Shown here: positions 52,520 through 61,614 of the stretch, piece by piece
Layout: every line of letters starts with the position of its first letter
Position numbering within the stretch: position 1 is the stretch's first letter
Origin: Alistipes shahii WAL 8301
GTDB taxonomy: Bacteria > Bacteroidota > Bacteroidia > Bacteroidales > Rikenellaceae
Assembly (NCBI RefSeq): GCF_025145845.1
Contig: NZ_CP102253.1
Location: forward strand, 496,001 to 560,000
Direction of reading: 5' to 3'
DNA length: 64,000 nucleotides
Notes under the pieces: model-generated
What the model was told of the DNA's origin: nothing
The model's input: only the letters and a program-made list of their open reading frames with translations
Database searches by the model: none
Program-made: the position numbers and the translations under genes

Positions 52520-52660
52520 GATTTTGATTATCGGCTTTGCATATTCGTTCGTCATGGCGAGGCATCGTCAGATGCCGCGGCCATCTGCGGAGAGTGTCGT
52601 AACGCCGCAAGGATTGCCGCGTCGCTGCGCTCCCCGCAATGGCGGGACTCCGTCTCCTCC
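52520..52660. repeat. Intergenic repeat of the GTCATTGCGAGG/GCGACGCGGCAATC type
   Basis: The minus strand contains ccattgcggggagcgcagcg and acgcggcaatcc, then catgacga, resembling a family of short dispersed repeats seen between genes in many bacteria. It separates rlmB from the DUF4153 gene and contributes a spurious N-terminal extension to the latter's frame. Confidence 0.45.
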
Positions 52661-52662
52661 TT

Positions 52663-53403
52663 TCAGTTCTCCGGCCCGATGCGCTGGCGCACGACCTCGA
52701 ACAGCATCACGGCCGCCGCGGCCGAGACGTTGAGCGACTCGATGTGACCGATCAGCGGAATGGCCAGCTGTTCGTCGCAGAGCTTGAGCACCTCTTTCGA
52801 GATGCCCGTATCCTCGGCGCCCATCACGATCACCGTAGGACGGCGGAAATCGGCATCGTAGAGCAGTTTGCGGCTCTTCTCCGTGGCGGCCACGACCTGA
52901 AAGCCCTCCGCCTGCAATGCCTTGAGCGTATTGCGGACCGAGCCGACGCGGCACACCGGAATCGTCGTCAGCGCACCGGCCGACGAGCGGATCGCCTCGG
53001 CGTTCACGGGCGCCGAGTTCTTCAGCGGCGTGATCAGCCCGTGCGCCCCGGCGCACTCGGCCGAGCGGGCGATGGCCCCGAAATTCCGCACGTCGGTCAC
53101 CCCGTCGAACAACACCACGAGCGGCGTCTCGTCTTCGGGCACGCGTTCCAGAATGTCGGTCAGCTGCACATACTCGATGGCCGCGGTCTGCGCCACGACG
53201 CCCTGGTGGTTGCCGCGCGTCAGGCGGTTGAGCTTCTCGACCGGAACCTCCTGATAATGCAGACGGTGGCGCATGCAAAGATCTTTCAGCTCCTGCATCA
53301 GCTGCCCTTCGGCGCCCTTGCGGATGTAGAGTTTCTCGATCTGCTTTCCGGCCTCGATCGCTTCGGCCACGGGACGAATCCCGAAAATAAGGTTGCTATC
53401 CAT
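52663..53403 (-). CDS. rlmB: 23S rRNA 2'-O-methyltransferase of the SpoU/TrmH family (RlmB-like)
   Basis: 246 aa. N-terminal substrate-binding domain (LIFGIRPVAEAIEAGKQIEK, TRGNHQGVVAQTAAIEYVQL), then a SPOUT knot: VVLFDGVTDVRNFGAIARSA (motif 1), TVIVMGAEDTGISKEVLKLC (motif 2) and IPLIGHIESLNVSAAAAVML (motif 3). Length and motifs match the enzyme that methylates G2251 of 23S rRNA; a related tRNA or rRNA target cannot be excluded. The 163 bp upstream contain no gene. Confidence 0.9.
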   Translation of the reverse strand: MDSNLIFGIRPVAEAIEAGKQIEKLYIRKGAEGQLMQELKDLCMRHRLHYQEVPVEKLNRLTRGNHQGVVAQTAAIEYVQLTDILERVPEDETPLVVLFDGVTDVRNFGAIARSAECAGAHGLITPLKNSAPVNAEAIRSSAGALTTIPVCRVGSVRNTLKALQAEGFQVVAATEKSRKLLYDADFRRPTVIVMGAEDTGISKEVLKLCDEQLAIPLIGHIESLNVSAAAAVMLFEVVRQRIGPEN

Positions 53404-53566
53404 AGTTAGGTATATTTGCTTTGTTCGTTCTTCGCCATTCCCGATTTCCGATTATCGCGGAGCATATTTTGAGTTTCGCGAGTCAGGCAAGGCAGGAGCA
53501 TACTCCACGTATGTGACTGTCTCGACCGGCGAGGGAAGTTCGAAAGGTGCCCGAGAGAATTGGGAA

Positions 53567-55510
53567 TCACTCGTTTTCGATGATTTCCAGTTCATACGAC
53601 GCCTTCTCCCACTCGTGCATCTGGTGGTCGTAACGGGTTTTCAGTTCGTTGTAAGCCTTGTAGTCGGCCTCGTTGTATTCGGTCGCGGCGGCGAACCGCG
53701 CATCGTACTCCGCGATCCGCTTCTCGATGTCGGCCAGCTCCGCCTCGATCGTCTCCACGACCTTTTTCGCTTTGCGCAGCTGCTTCTCCTGCTCCTTCCT
53801 CTGCTCGTAGGAGAGCTTTCCGGATACGGCCGGCTTCGGTTCGTCGCCTTTCGCAGGCATTTTGGCCGGAGCGTCGCGCCGCTCGATCTCCTGCAACGAC
53901 TCCAGCTTGCGCTTTTCGAGGAAATAGTAGATGCCGCCCAGATACTCCTTCACCCCGCCGTCGCGGAACTCGTAGACCTTCTCGACCATGCCGTCGAGGA
54001 ATTCGCGGTCGTGCGACACCACGACCACCGTGCCGTCGTACTTCATAATGGCGTTCTTGAGGATGTCCTTCGAGCGCATGTCCATGTGGTTCGTCGGCTC
54101 GTCCAGCACCAGCAGGTTGCGCGGTTCGAGCATCATGCGGGCCATCGCCAGACGCGCCCGCTCGCCGCCCGAGAGGACCTTGACCTTCTTGTCGATGTCC
54201 TCGCCGCGGAACAGGAACGCCCCCAGAATGTCGCGCAGGCGGGTCCGGATGTCGCCCACGGCCACACGGTCCAGCGTGTCGTAGACCGTGAAATCGCCGT
54301 CCATCAGATCGTCCTGATTCTGGGCGTAATAGCCGATATTGACGTTCGCCCCGAGGCGCACCGACCCTTCGGTGGGCGTCAGCTGGCCGATCAGCATGCG
54401 TGCGAGGGTCGTCTTGCCCTCGCCGTTGCGGCCTACCAACGCAATCCTGTCGCCCTTCTCGATGACGAAATTCGCGCCGCTGAAGACATGTTTCTCGCCG
54501 AACGACATGCCGGCCTCGCTGATCTCCGCGACGATCTGCCCCGAGCGGGGCGCGGGCGGGAACTTGATGTTGAGCGTGGCGAGGTCCTCTTCCTCGATCT
54601 CGAGACGGTCCAGCCGCTCCAGCTGCTTGATGCGCGACTGCACCTGGTTCGACTTGGTGGGTTTGTAACGGAATTTCTCGATGAACTCCTCGGTCTTCTC
54701 GATCATCCGCTGCTGGTTCTCGTAGGCCGCCATCTGCTGCGCCCGCCGCTCGGCGCGCAGGACGACGTATTTCGAATAGGAGACCTTGTAATCGGTGATC
54801 TTGCCCAGCGACAGTTCGACCGTGCGGTTGGTGACGTTGTCCAGAAAGGCGCGGTCGTGCGAAATGAGCAGCACCGCGCCGTTGTAATTCCGGAGATACT
54901 CTTCGAGCCACTGAATCGACTCGATGTCGAGATGGTTCGTCGGTTCGTCCAGCAGGAAGATCGAGGGCCGCCTGAGCAGCAGTTTCGCCAGCTCGATACG
55001 CATGCGCCAGCCGCCCGAGAACTCGCTCGTGGCGCGCCCGAAATCCGACCGTTTGAACCCGAGGCCCAGCAGCGTCTTCTCGATGTCCGCGTCGCGGGTC
55101 TCGCCGCCGAGGATATGATAGTGGTCCTGCGCGTCGTTCAGACGGTGCAGGAGCTGTTCGTATTCGGAGCTTTCGTAGTCGGTGCGCTCGGCGATCTCGC
55201 GCGTCAGGGCCTCGATCTCGGCCTCGAGCCGCAACACCTCCTCGAAGGCCTTGGCGGTCTCCTCCGCGAGCGTCGTGGTGTCCGCCACGCGCATCGTCTG
55301 CGGCAGGTATCCGATCGTGCAGTCGCCGTTGAGCGTCACGGCGCCCGACGTGGGCTGCTGTTCGCCCGTGATGATGCGCAGGAGCGTGGTTTTGCCCGCT
55401 CCGTTCTTGCCCACCAGTCCGATGCGGTCCTTCGGGTTGATCAGGAACGAAATATTGTCGAAAAGGGTCCAGCCCCCATAACTGACGGTAAGGTTGTCTA
55501 ATGAAATCAT
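53567..55510 (-). CDS. ABC-F family ATP-binding protein
   Basis: 647 aa with two ABC domains in one chain and no membrane segment. First domain: LVGKNGAGKTTLLRIITGE, SEFSGGWRMRIELAKLLL, PSIFLLDEPTNHLDIES. Linker (about 245-320) with the YKPTKSNQVQSRIKQLERLD segment. Second domain: LVGRNGEGKTTLARMLIGQ, LSGGERARLAMARMML, LLVLDEPTNHMDMRS. A C-terminal coiled coil (EQRKEQEKQLRKAKKVVETI) follows. ABC-F proteins act on ribosomes in translation or antibiotic protection; nothing here indicates a resistance role. Confidence 0.93.
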   Translation of the reverse strand: MISLDNLTVSYGGWTLFDNISFLINPKDRIGLVGKNGAGKTTLLRIITGEQQPTSGAVTLNGDCTIGYLPQTMRVADTTTLAEETAKAFEEVLRLEAEIEALTREIAERTDYESSEYEQLLHRLNDAQDHYHILGGETRDADIEKTLLGLGFKRSDFGRATSEFSGGWRMRIELAKLLLRRPSIFLLDEPTNHLDIESIQWLEEYLRNYNGAVLLISHDRAFLDNVTNRTVELSLGKITDYKVSYSKYVVLRAERRAQQMAAYENQQRMIEKTEEFIEKFRYKPTKSNQVQSRIKQLERLDRLEIEEEDLATLNIKFPPAPRSGQIVAEISEAGMSFGEKHVFSGANFVIEKGDRIALVGRNGEGKTTLARMLIGQLTPTEGSVRLGANVNIGYYAQNQDDLMDGDFTVYDTLDRVAVGDIRTRLRDILGAFLFRGEDIDKKVKVLSGGERARLAMARMMLEPRNLLVLDEPTNHMDMRSKDILKNAIMKYDGTVVVVSHDREFLDGMVEKVYEFRDGGVKEYLGGIYYFLEKRKLESLQEIERRDAPAKMPAKGDEPKPAVSGKLSYEQRKEQEKQLRKAKKVVETIEAELADIEKRIAEYDARFAAATEYNEADYKAYNELKTRYDHQMHEWEKASYELEIIENE

Positions 55511-55590
55511 GGCGAATCTAAAAACACCGCAAAGTTAGCGATTTAATCCGACATATCGTATCTTTACGGTCCCGAAACAGAATCCCGGAG

Positions 55591-56151
55591 ATGGAAAAAC
55601 TGGAACGATACCTGCAATTCATGCGCGAAGCCGAACGGCTGAAAAACGTCCTGCGCTCGGCCCGCACCTCGACCGGACGGCACGAAAGCACCGCCGAACA
55701 CACGTGGCGGCTGGCCCTGCTGGCCCTCGTCCTTGCGGACGAAAAACCGGAACTCGACCTGCCTCGGGTCCTTGCGATGTGCCTGGTCCACGACCTCGGG
55801 GAGGCTTACGAAGGCGACATCCCGGCCGTTGCGCAGTGCGACCCCGCCTCCAAGGCCGCGGCGGAACTTGCGGCCATGGAGCGGCTCACGCCCCTGCTGC
55901 CCGCAGAAGCCGCAGCACGCATCCGGACGCTCTGGGAGGAGTACGAAGCCTGCGCCACGCCCGAAGCGCGCTGGGTCAAGGCGCTCGACAAGGCCGAGAC
56001 CATCCTCCAGCACAATCAGGGAGCCAATCCCGCCGATTTCGATTACGAATTCAACCTGACCTACGGCGCGGAGTGGTTCCGCGACGATGCGCTCCTGCGC
56101 CGACTGCGCCGACTGCTCGACGCCGAGACGGCCCGGCACGCCGGACGCTGA
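55591..56151 (+). CDS. HD-domain hydrolase (YfbR-like 5'-nucleotidase type)
   Basis: 186 aa. HD-superfamily metal site: STAEHTWRLALLALVLADEK (His), LAMCLVHDLGEAYEGDIPAV (His-Asp) and ARWVKALDKAETILQHNQG (distal Asp). Size and motif spacing match the HD_3 group related to the dNMP nucleotidase YfbR. It probably removes phosphate from deoxynucleoside monophosphates in the cytoplasm. It is transcribed divergently from the ABC-F gene and convergently with rpe. Confidence 0.85.
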   Translation: MEKLERYLQFMREAERLKNVLRSARTSTGRHESTAEHTWRLALLALVLADEKPELDLPRVLAMCLVHDLGEAYEGDIPAVAQCDPASKAAAELAAMERLTPLLPAEAAARIRTLWEEYEACATPEARWVKALDKAETILQHNQGANPADFDYEFNLTYGAEWFRDDALLRRLRRLLDAETARHAGR

Positions 56152-56206
56152 TGGAGTGTTTTTTCCGAAATGAAATCCCCTGCGCTCTTCCGGACGGACC
56201 CTCCGG

Positions 56207-56857
56207 TCAGGCGTTGAGCATCTTCACGACCTCGGCCTGCGGATCTTCGGCTCCGAAAACGCTGCTGCCGGCCACCAGCACGTCGGCGCCCGCCCCGTAA
56301 ACCGCTCCGGCGTTGCGGGCCGAGATGCCTCCGTCGACCTCGATGATCGTTTCGAGACCCATCTCCCGGGCCATCGCCCGCAGCTGCGCGATCTTCTCCA
56401 GCGACCCCGGGATGAACGACTGTCCGCCGAATCCCGGCTCGACGCTCATCACCAGCACCAGGTCCACCAGCGGCAGCACCTCGCGCAGCGCCTCCACCGG
56501 CGTCGCCGGCTTGATCGACACGCCCGCTTTGGCTCCGGCCCGGCGGATCAGCGCGACGCACCCCGCGGGGTCGTCCGTCGCTTCGAGGTGGAAGGTCACC
56601 AGATCGGCCCCCGCCTCGGCGAAGCGCGCGACGTATTTTTCCGGGCTGACGATCATCAGGTGCACGTCGAGAAATTTCGCCGTCGCCTTGCGGATGGCTT
56701 TCAGCACGGGAAACCCGAATGAAATGTTAGGGACGAAAACGCCGTCCATCACGTCGATATGGACCCATTCGGCCGCACTGGCGTCGACCATCCGGGTATC
56801 GCGCTCCAGATGGCCGAAGTCGGCCGAGAGCATCGAAGGGGCTACTATACGTTGCAT
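56207..56857 (-). CDS. rpe: Ribulose-phosphate 3-epimerase
   Basis: 216 aa, the normal length. TIM-barrel signatures: IVAPSMLSADFGHLERDTRM, WVHIDVMDGVFVPNISFGFP (metal His/Asp), LDVHLMIVSPEKYV, LVLVMSVEPGFGGQSFIPGS and IEVDGGISARNAG. It interconverts ribulose-5-phosphate and xylulose-5-phosphate in the pentose phosphate pathway. It is divergent from rmuC, whose start codon is 63 bp away. Confidence 0.95.
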   Translation of the reverse strand: MQRIVAPSMLSADFGHLERDTRMVDASAAEWVHIDVMDGVFVPNISFGFPVLKAIRKATAKFLDVHLMIVSPEKYVARFAEAGADLVTFHLEATDDPAGCVALIRRAGAKAGVSIKPATPVEALREVLPLVDLVLVMSVEPGFGGQSFIPGSLEKIAQLRAMAREMGLETIIEVDGGISARNAGAVYGAGADVLVAGSSVFGAEDPQAEVVKMLNA

Positions 56858-56920
56858 GAATCAAAGAGTTTGTCGGTCAAAGATACGAAAAATTCCACGG
56901 AAAATTCTACCTTTGTCAGT

Positions 56921-58282
56921 ATGAACACCGCATTCATTCTTGCAATCATCGTGCTCGGCGCCCTCTCGGCGGCGCTCGGGGCCATGCTCGCCGCCGCCCG
57001 CCGCGAAGCCGGCCACCTGCGTGCCGACAAGACCGCCGCCGAGCAGGCCCGCCTGCAAGCCGAAGCGGACATCCGCGTGCAGATCGAAACGCGGCTGCGC
57101 ACCGAAACCGAACTGGCCGCCCTGCGCGCCTCGTCCCAGACGGAAATCGCCGGCCTGAAACAAAAGAACGCCGAGGAGCGCGCCGCCGAGAAAGCCGAAC
57201 GCGAACAGCTCGAAGAGCGTTTCCGCATGCAATTCAAAAACCTCGCGACGGAGATTCTGGGCGAGCAGTCGCAGCGGTTCAAGGAGACCAGCAGGGAGTC
57301 GATCGACATCCTGCTGAAACCGTTCAAGGAGAACATCGTCGACTTCCGCAAGCGCGTCGAGGAGATCTACACCACGCAGACCTCCCAGCGGGGCGAGCTG
57401 AAATCGGAACTCAAACGCCTGATGGAACTCAACCAGACGATCTCCACCGAGGCCCGGAACCTGACCGACGCCCTGAAAGGCAATTCGAAGGTGCAGGGCG
57501 ACTGGGGCGAGATGCTGCTCGAAACGATCCTCGACAGTTCGGCCCTCTCGAAGGGCATCCACTACCAGACGCAGTACAACATCAAGGACGAGGAGGGGCG
57601 CAACCTGCGGCCCGACGTGGTGTTGCACCTGCCCGAGAAGAAGGACATCGTCATCGACTCGAAAGTCTCGCTCACGGCCTTCGTGGGTTACTCCTCGGCC
57701 GACACGGAGGAGGAGCGGCGGCGTTATCTCGCGGCGCACATCGCCTCGGTGCGGCAGCACGTCACCGAACTGGGCCGCAAGGAGTACCAGCGGCGGCTCA
57801 ATTCGCCCGACTTCGTCATCATGTTCATCCCCAACGAACCGGCGTTCCTCGCGGCGTTGCAGAACGACACGGCCATCTGGTCCGACGCCTACGACAAAAA
57901 GGTGATCATCTCGTCGCCGACGAACCTTTTCGCCCTGCTCAAACTCGTCGCCGACCTCTGGAAATACAACGACCAGGACAAGAACACCAAGGAGATCGCC
58001 GCCTGCGGACTGAAGCTCTACGAACAGCTGGTGGCCTTCACCGCCTCGCTCGAAGGGGTCGGCACGGCGCTGGACAAGGCCCGCGACGCCTACGAAGACG
58101 CCCACAAACGCCTCTGCACGGGCAACGACAACATCATCCGCGTCGGCGAACGCCTGCGCAAAACCGCCCGCCTGCAAACCAAGCGGCAGCATGCCGCGCG
58201 CACGCTCGAAATCGCCGGCAGCGATACGGATTCGGACGACCGTTCCGAGGCCCCCGCCGCCCTGCCGGACAGCGGCGCATAG
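56921..58282 (+). CDS. rmuC: DNA recombination protein RmuC
   Basis: 453 aa from the ATG at 56921 (MNTAFILAIIVLGALSAALG, an N-terminal membrane anchor). A long coiled coil (about 25-150) precedes the RmuC nuclease-like domain with KVQGDWGEMLLETILDSSAL, LRPDVVLHLPEKKDIVIDSK and LIVAFIPNE-like FVIMFIPNEPAFLAALQND. RmuC limits inversion at short repeats in E. coli. A -7 box TACCTTTG (56908-56915) ends only 5 bp before the ATG, so the mRNA may be leaderless. Confidence 0.9.
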   Translation: MNTAFILAIIVLGALSAALGAMLAAARREAGHLRADKTAAEQARLQAEADIRVQIETRLRTETELAALRASSQTEIAGLKQKNAEERAAEKAEREQLEERFRMQFKNLATEILGEQSQRFKETSRESIDILLKPFKENIVDFRKRVEEIYTTQTSQRGELKSELKRLMELNQTISTEARNLTDALKGNSKVQGDWGEMLLETILDSSALSKGIHYQTQYNIKDEEGRNLRPDVVLHLPEKKDIVIDSKVSLTAFVGYSSADTEEERRRYLAAHIASVRQHVTELGRKEYQRRLNSPDFVIMFIPNEPAFLAALQNDTAIWSDAYDKKVIISSPTNLFALLKLVADLWKYNDQDKNTKEIAACGLKLYEQLVAFTASLEGVGTALDKARDAYEDAHKRLCTGNDNIIRVGERLRKTARLQTKRQHAARTLEIAGSDTDSDDRSEAPAALPDSGA

Positions 58283-58365
58283 CCCCTCCGCAAAAAAAAT
58301 CGCACCGCAGGCTCATCGTTTTGCCTGCGGGATGTGTCTATTCAGCAAACTAACCCCATAAACTT

Positions 58366-60981
58366 ATGAAAAGAGCGACAATTCTTTTTACGGCCCTGTG
58401 GCTGACGCTGGGCGCAGCCGCGGCCGGGAATCCCAAGGCCGACCCGCGGGCCGTCGTCGAGGCGGGCAACGCACGCTTCACGGTCCTCACCCCGCAGCTG
58501 ATCCGCATGGAGTGGAGCGAGGACGGCCGTTTCGAGGACCGCGCCACGCTGACCTTCGTCAACCGTGAGACGCCCGTGCCGGACTTCAAGGTCCGCGACA
58601 CGAAATCCCGGCTGACGATCACCACCCCGGCCCTGACGCTGACCTACACCAAAGGCGGCAAGTTTTCGGACAAAAACCTGAAAGCCGTCTTCCGGCTCAA
58701 CGGCCGCGAGGTCGTATGGACCCCCGGCACGGAGGACCCGCAGAACCTCATGGGCACGACCCGCACGCTCGACGGATGCGACGGCAGGAAGCTGGGGCGC
58801 GAACCGATGGAGCAGGGGCTTCTTTCGCGCGCAGGATGGTCGGTGGTCGACGACAGCGGCCGCCACGTGCTGACGCCCGACGGCTCCGCCTGGAAAGAGT
58901 GGGTCGAGGCGCGCCCCGCGGGCGACCGCCAGGACCTCTACCTCTTCGCCTACGGGCACGACTACAAGCAGGCGCTCGCCGATTTCCAGCTCGTCGCAGG
59001 CCGCGCGCCGCTGCCTCCGAAGTACACCTTCGGCTACTGGTGGAGCCGCTACTGGCAGTATTCGGACAACGAGTTCGTCGACCTGGTGCAGAAACTCAAG
59101 TCGGTCGACATTCCGATCGACGTGCTGATCGTCGACATGGACTGGCACGAGACCTGGGGCCTGCGCAAGAAAAACCCCGCCAAGGACGAGTACGGACAGC
59201 GCATCGGCTGGACCGGCTACACCTGGCAGAAGGAGCTGTTCCCCTCGCCCGCGAATTTCCTCCGATGGACCGAAAACGAGCAGCTGAAAGTAGCGCTCAA
59301 CCTCCACCCCGCCTCGGGCATCCAACCCTACGAAGACGTTTACGAGCCGTTCACCCGGGAGTACGGATGGACCGAAAAAGGCAAGAGCGTGCCGTTCCAT
59401 ATCGACGAACAAAAATGGGCCGACGCCTACTTCAAGACCGTGCTGAACCCGATGGAGCGCCAGGGCGTCGATTTCTGGTGGCTCGACTGGCAGCAGTGGA
59501 TGGAGTCGAAATTCACCCCGGGACTTTCGAACACCTTCTGGCTCAACTACACCTTCTTCCACCACGCCGAGCAGCAGAACCCCGCGCTGCGGCCCTTCAT
59601 CTACCACCGCTGGGGCGGTCTCGGATCGCACCGCTATCCGCTGGCATTCTCGGGCGACACCTACGCCAAGTGGGAGACGCTGGCCTTCCTGCCCTATTTC
59701 ACGGCCACCTCGTCCAACGTCAACTACGGCTACTGGGGGCACGACATCGGTGGCCACATGTTCAAGAAGGAGACGAAAGCCACCGATCCCGAACTTTACA
59801 CCCGCTGGCTGCAATACGGCGTCTTCACCCCGATCTTCAAGACCCACTCGACCAAGGACCCGCGCATCGAGCGTTACCTCTGGTTCTTCCCCGACCACCT
59901 GTTCGTCATGCGCGACGCCATCCGCCTGCGCTATACGCTGGCGCCCTACGTCTACAACGCCGCCCGCGAGAACTACGACACCGGCGTCGGCATGTGCCGT
60001 CCGATGTACTACGACCATCCCGAACGGGACGAGGCCTACAACGTCCCCGAGCAGTTCATGTTCGGCAATGACATCCTCGCCACGGCCGTCGTGGAGCCGG
60101 TCGACAGCGTCACGGGGCTGGCCGCGCGCCGGATCTGGTTCCCCGAGGGCCGGTGGTACGACTGCGCCACGGGGGCCATGTACGAGGGCGGACGCACCGA
60201 GGAGCTGCACTACACCCTCTCGGAAAATCCCTGGTACGCGCGGGCCGGAGCCATCCTCCCGATGAACCCACAGACGGTGAAAAACCTCCAGCAGCCCTGC
60301 GACACGCTGGTGCTGACCTTCATCCCCGGGGCCGACGGCGAGCTTGTCCACTACGAGGACGACGGCGTCAGCCAGCAGTACGCCACGGCCTACGCCACCA
60401 CGAAGGTCGCCAAGAAGCAGGAGGGCAACACCCTGCGCGCCGTCGTCGCGCCCCGCGAAGGCACCTACGCCGGCGCTCCCGACAGCCGCAGCTACGAAAT
60501 GCGCTTCCCGGCGACCTTCCCGCCCAAAACGGTGCAGGTAAACGGCCGCGAAATCCCCTACGCCCGCTTCCCGAAAGCCGGACAGTGGACCTACGACGCC
60601 TATACGCTCGCCCCGGTCGTCTACACGGACGCCGCGCCCTGCGACCGTCCGCTGGAGGTCGTGCTGACCTTCGACGACCACGCCGCGGCGCACCAGGCCG
60701 ACCTCTACGGCAAAAGCGGAGTCTTCAAACGCTGCATCGACCTGACCGTCGAATTCAAGACCGAACAGGGCAAGACGGAACCCTACCTCATGCTGCCCAA
60801 GGAGTACCTCAACGTCTCGCAGTGCCCCAATTTCATTCTCGAAGACCCGGGTCGCATCGCCGGCTACCTGGCTGCCTACGAGAAGAACAAGGCCGCGCTG
60901 TTCGAGACCACGGACAAAATGACCATCATCGGTGAAAATTTCAAAAAACGACTGCGCGCGCAGATCGGCGGCGTGAAATAG
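58366..60981 (+). CDS. Secreted glycoside hydrolase family 31 enzyme
   Basis: 871 aa. Signal peptide (RATILFTALWLTLGAAAAG), N-terminal beta domain (about 30-220), the GH31 barrel with FGYWWSRYWQYSDNEFVDLV, VLIVDMDWHETWG, the nucleophile segment VDFWWLDWQQWM (Asp), acid/base segment PLAFSGDTYAKWETL and YGYWGHDIGGHMF, then a C-terminal beta-sandwich (from about 690) and a DUF5110-like part. GH31 enzymes are alpha-glucosidases, alpha-xylosidases and related glycosidases; the exact substrate cannot be read from the sequence. It stands alone with its own terminator. Confidence 0.92.
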   Translation: MKRATILFTALWLTLGAAAAGNPKADPRAVVEAGNARFTVLTPQLIRMEWSEDGRFEDRATLTFVNRETPVPDFKVRDTKSRLTITTPALTLTYTKGGKFSDKNLKAVFRLNGREVVWTPGTEDPQNLMGTTRTLDGCDGRKLGREPMEQGLLSRAGWSVVDDSGRHVLTPDGSAWKEWVEARPAGDRQDLYLFAYGHDYKQALADFQLVAGRAPLPPKYTFGYWWSRYWQYSDNEFVDLVQKLKSVDIPIDVLIVDMDWHETWGLRKKNPAKDEYGQRIGWTGYTWQKELFPSPANFLRWTENEQLKVALNLHPASGIQPYEDVYEPFTREYGWTEKGKSVPFHIDEQKWADAYFKTVLNPMERQGVDFWWLDWQQWMESKFTPGLSNTFWLNYTFFHHAEQQNPALRPFIYHRWGGLGSHRYPLAFSGDTYAKWETLAFLPYFTATSSNVNYGYWGHDIGGHMFKKETKATDPELYTRWLQYGVFTPIFKTHSTKDPRIERYLWFFPDHLFVMRDAIRLRYTLAPYVYNAARENYDTGVGMCRPMYYDHPERDEAYNVPEQFMFGNDILATAVVEPVDSVTGLAARRIWFPEGRWYDCATGAMYEGGRTEELHYTLSENPWYARAGAILPMNPQTVKNLQQPCDTLVLTFIPGADGELVHYEDDGVSQQYATAYATTKVAKKQEGNTLRAVVAPREGTYAGAPDSRSYEMRFPATFPPKTVQVNGREIPYARFPKAGQWTYDAYTLAPVVYTDAAPCDRPLEVVLTFDDHAAAHQADLYGKSGVFKRCIDLTVEFKTEQGKTEPYLMLPKEYLNVSQCPNFILEDPGRIAGYLAAYEKNKAALFETTDKMTIIGENFKKRLRAQIGGVK

Positions 60982-60997
60982 CCGCCCGCTCTGAACG

Positions 60998-61028
60998 AAA
61001 AACCCCGCTGACATCAGCGGGGTTTTTA
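60998..61028. terminator. Bidirectional intrinsic terminator
   Basis: aaaaaccccgctgat-like arm and atcagcggggttttt (61000-61028) form a perfect GC-rich stem with A/T runs on both sides, between the GH31 gene and the convergent gene at 61045. It can stop transcription from either direction. Confidence 0.88.
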
Positions 61029-61044
61029 TTTTGCTCCGACCCAG

Positions 61045-61599
61045 TTACGACCTCGTTTTCCAGCTTTTGCGCATCCGGCTTTCGATGCCCGGCGTAGCGT
61101 CGAGGGCCACCGTCTCCACGATGTCGTCCCACGATTCGGCGACCCAGCCGACACGCTCCCGGCAGCGTTTCAGGACCTCCACGGCCCAGACCTTCACGGC
61201 GACTTTCGCCTCCGGCGACACGGCCCATCCGGCGGCCGTTTCGGCGATCCGCTCCAGATCGCCGGGTTCGGGCGCATAACGTCCCAGCAGGTCGGCCATG
61301 ATCTTCCCGAAATGACGCTGCGCGCTGGCGTTGGCGCACGCCGCGAAATCGACCCGGCAAAAGGATTCGGCACGGGGCATGAACGCCTCGGGGGCGTCGA
61401 AATAGATCCGTTCGAGCACATAGGCGCCGCGGAACAGCACCTTCTGCCGGACAGGTCCCGGCAGCTCCGGATGCGGCGCGGTCGCCACCTCGTACAACAG
61501 GTCCACAGCCCCGGCATCGCGCACCCTCCGGGCCGTCTCGTCGGCGAAATTGCCGTGGAACCGCTCCGACAGGAGCCGTATCAGGTCAGCCTCGGTCAT
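61045..61599 (-). CDS. Conserved hypothetical protein, all-helical
   Basis: 184 aa with no recognised catalytic motif. The sequence is helical with HEAT-like character (TEADLIRLLSERFHGNFADE, RQKVLFRGAYVLERIYFDAP, EAKVAVKVWAVEVLKRCRER). It begins 15 bp after tsaB and is probably cotranscribed with it. Confidence 0.7.
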   Translation of the reverse strand: MTEADLIRLLSERFHGNFADETARRVRDAGAVDLLYEVATAPHPELPGPVRQKVLFRGAYVLERIYFDAPEAFMPRAESFCRVDFAACANASAQRHFGKIMADLLGRYAPEPGDLERIAETAAGWAVSPEAKVAVKVWAVEVLKRCRERVGWVAESWDDIVETVALDATPGIESRMRKSWKTRS

Positions 61600-61614
61600 A
61601 CTGCCGGAAACCGC

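Noticed and set aside
50571..52733. Long + strand frame of 720 codons opposite the DUF4153 gene
   Set aside because: Arg/His/Gln-rich shadow of the DUF4153 membrane protein and rlmB region with no recognisable domain.
53393..55501. Long + strand frame of about 700 codons opposite the ABC-F gene
   Set aside because: Antisense shadow; the minus strand encodes two complete ABC domains.
58342..61014. Very long antisense frame opposite the GH31 gene (about 890 codons)
   Set aside because: Caused by GC-rich codon usage of the real gene; the product is low-complexity and lacks domains, while the sense strand encodes clear catalytic motifs.
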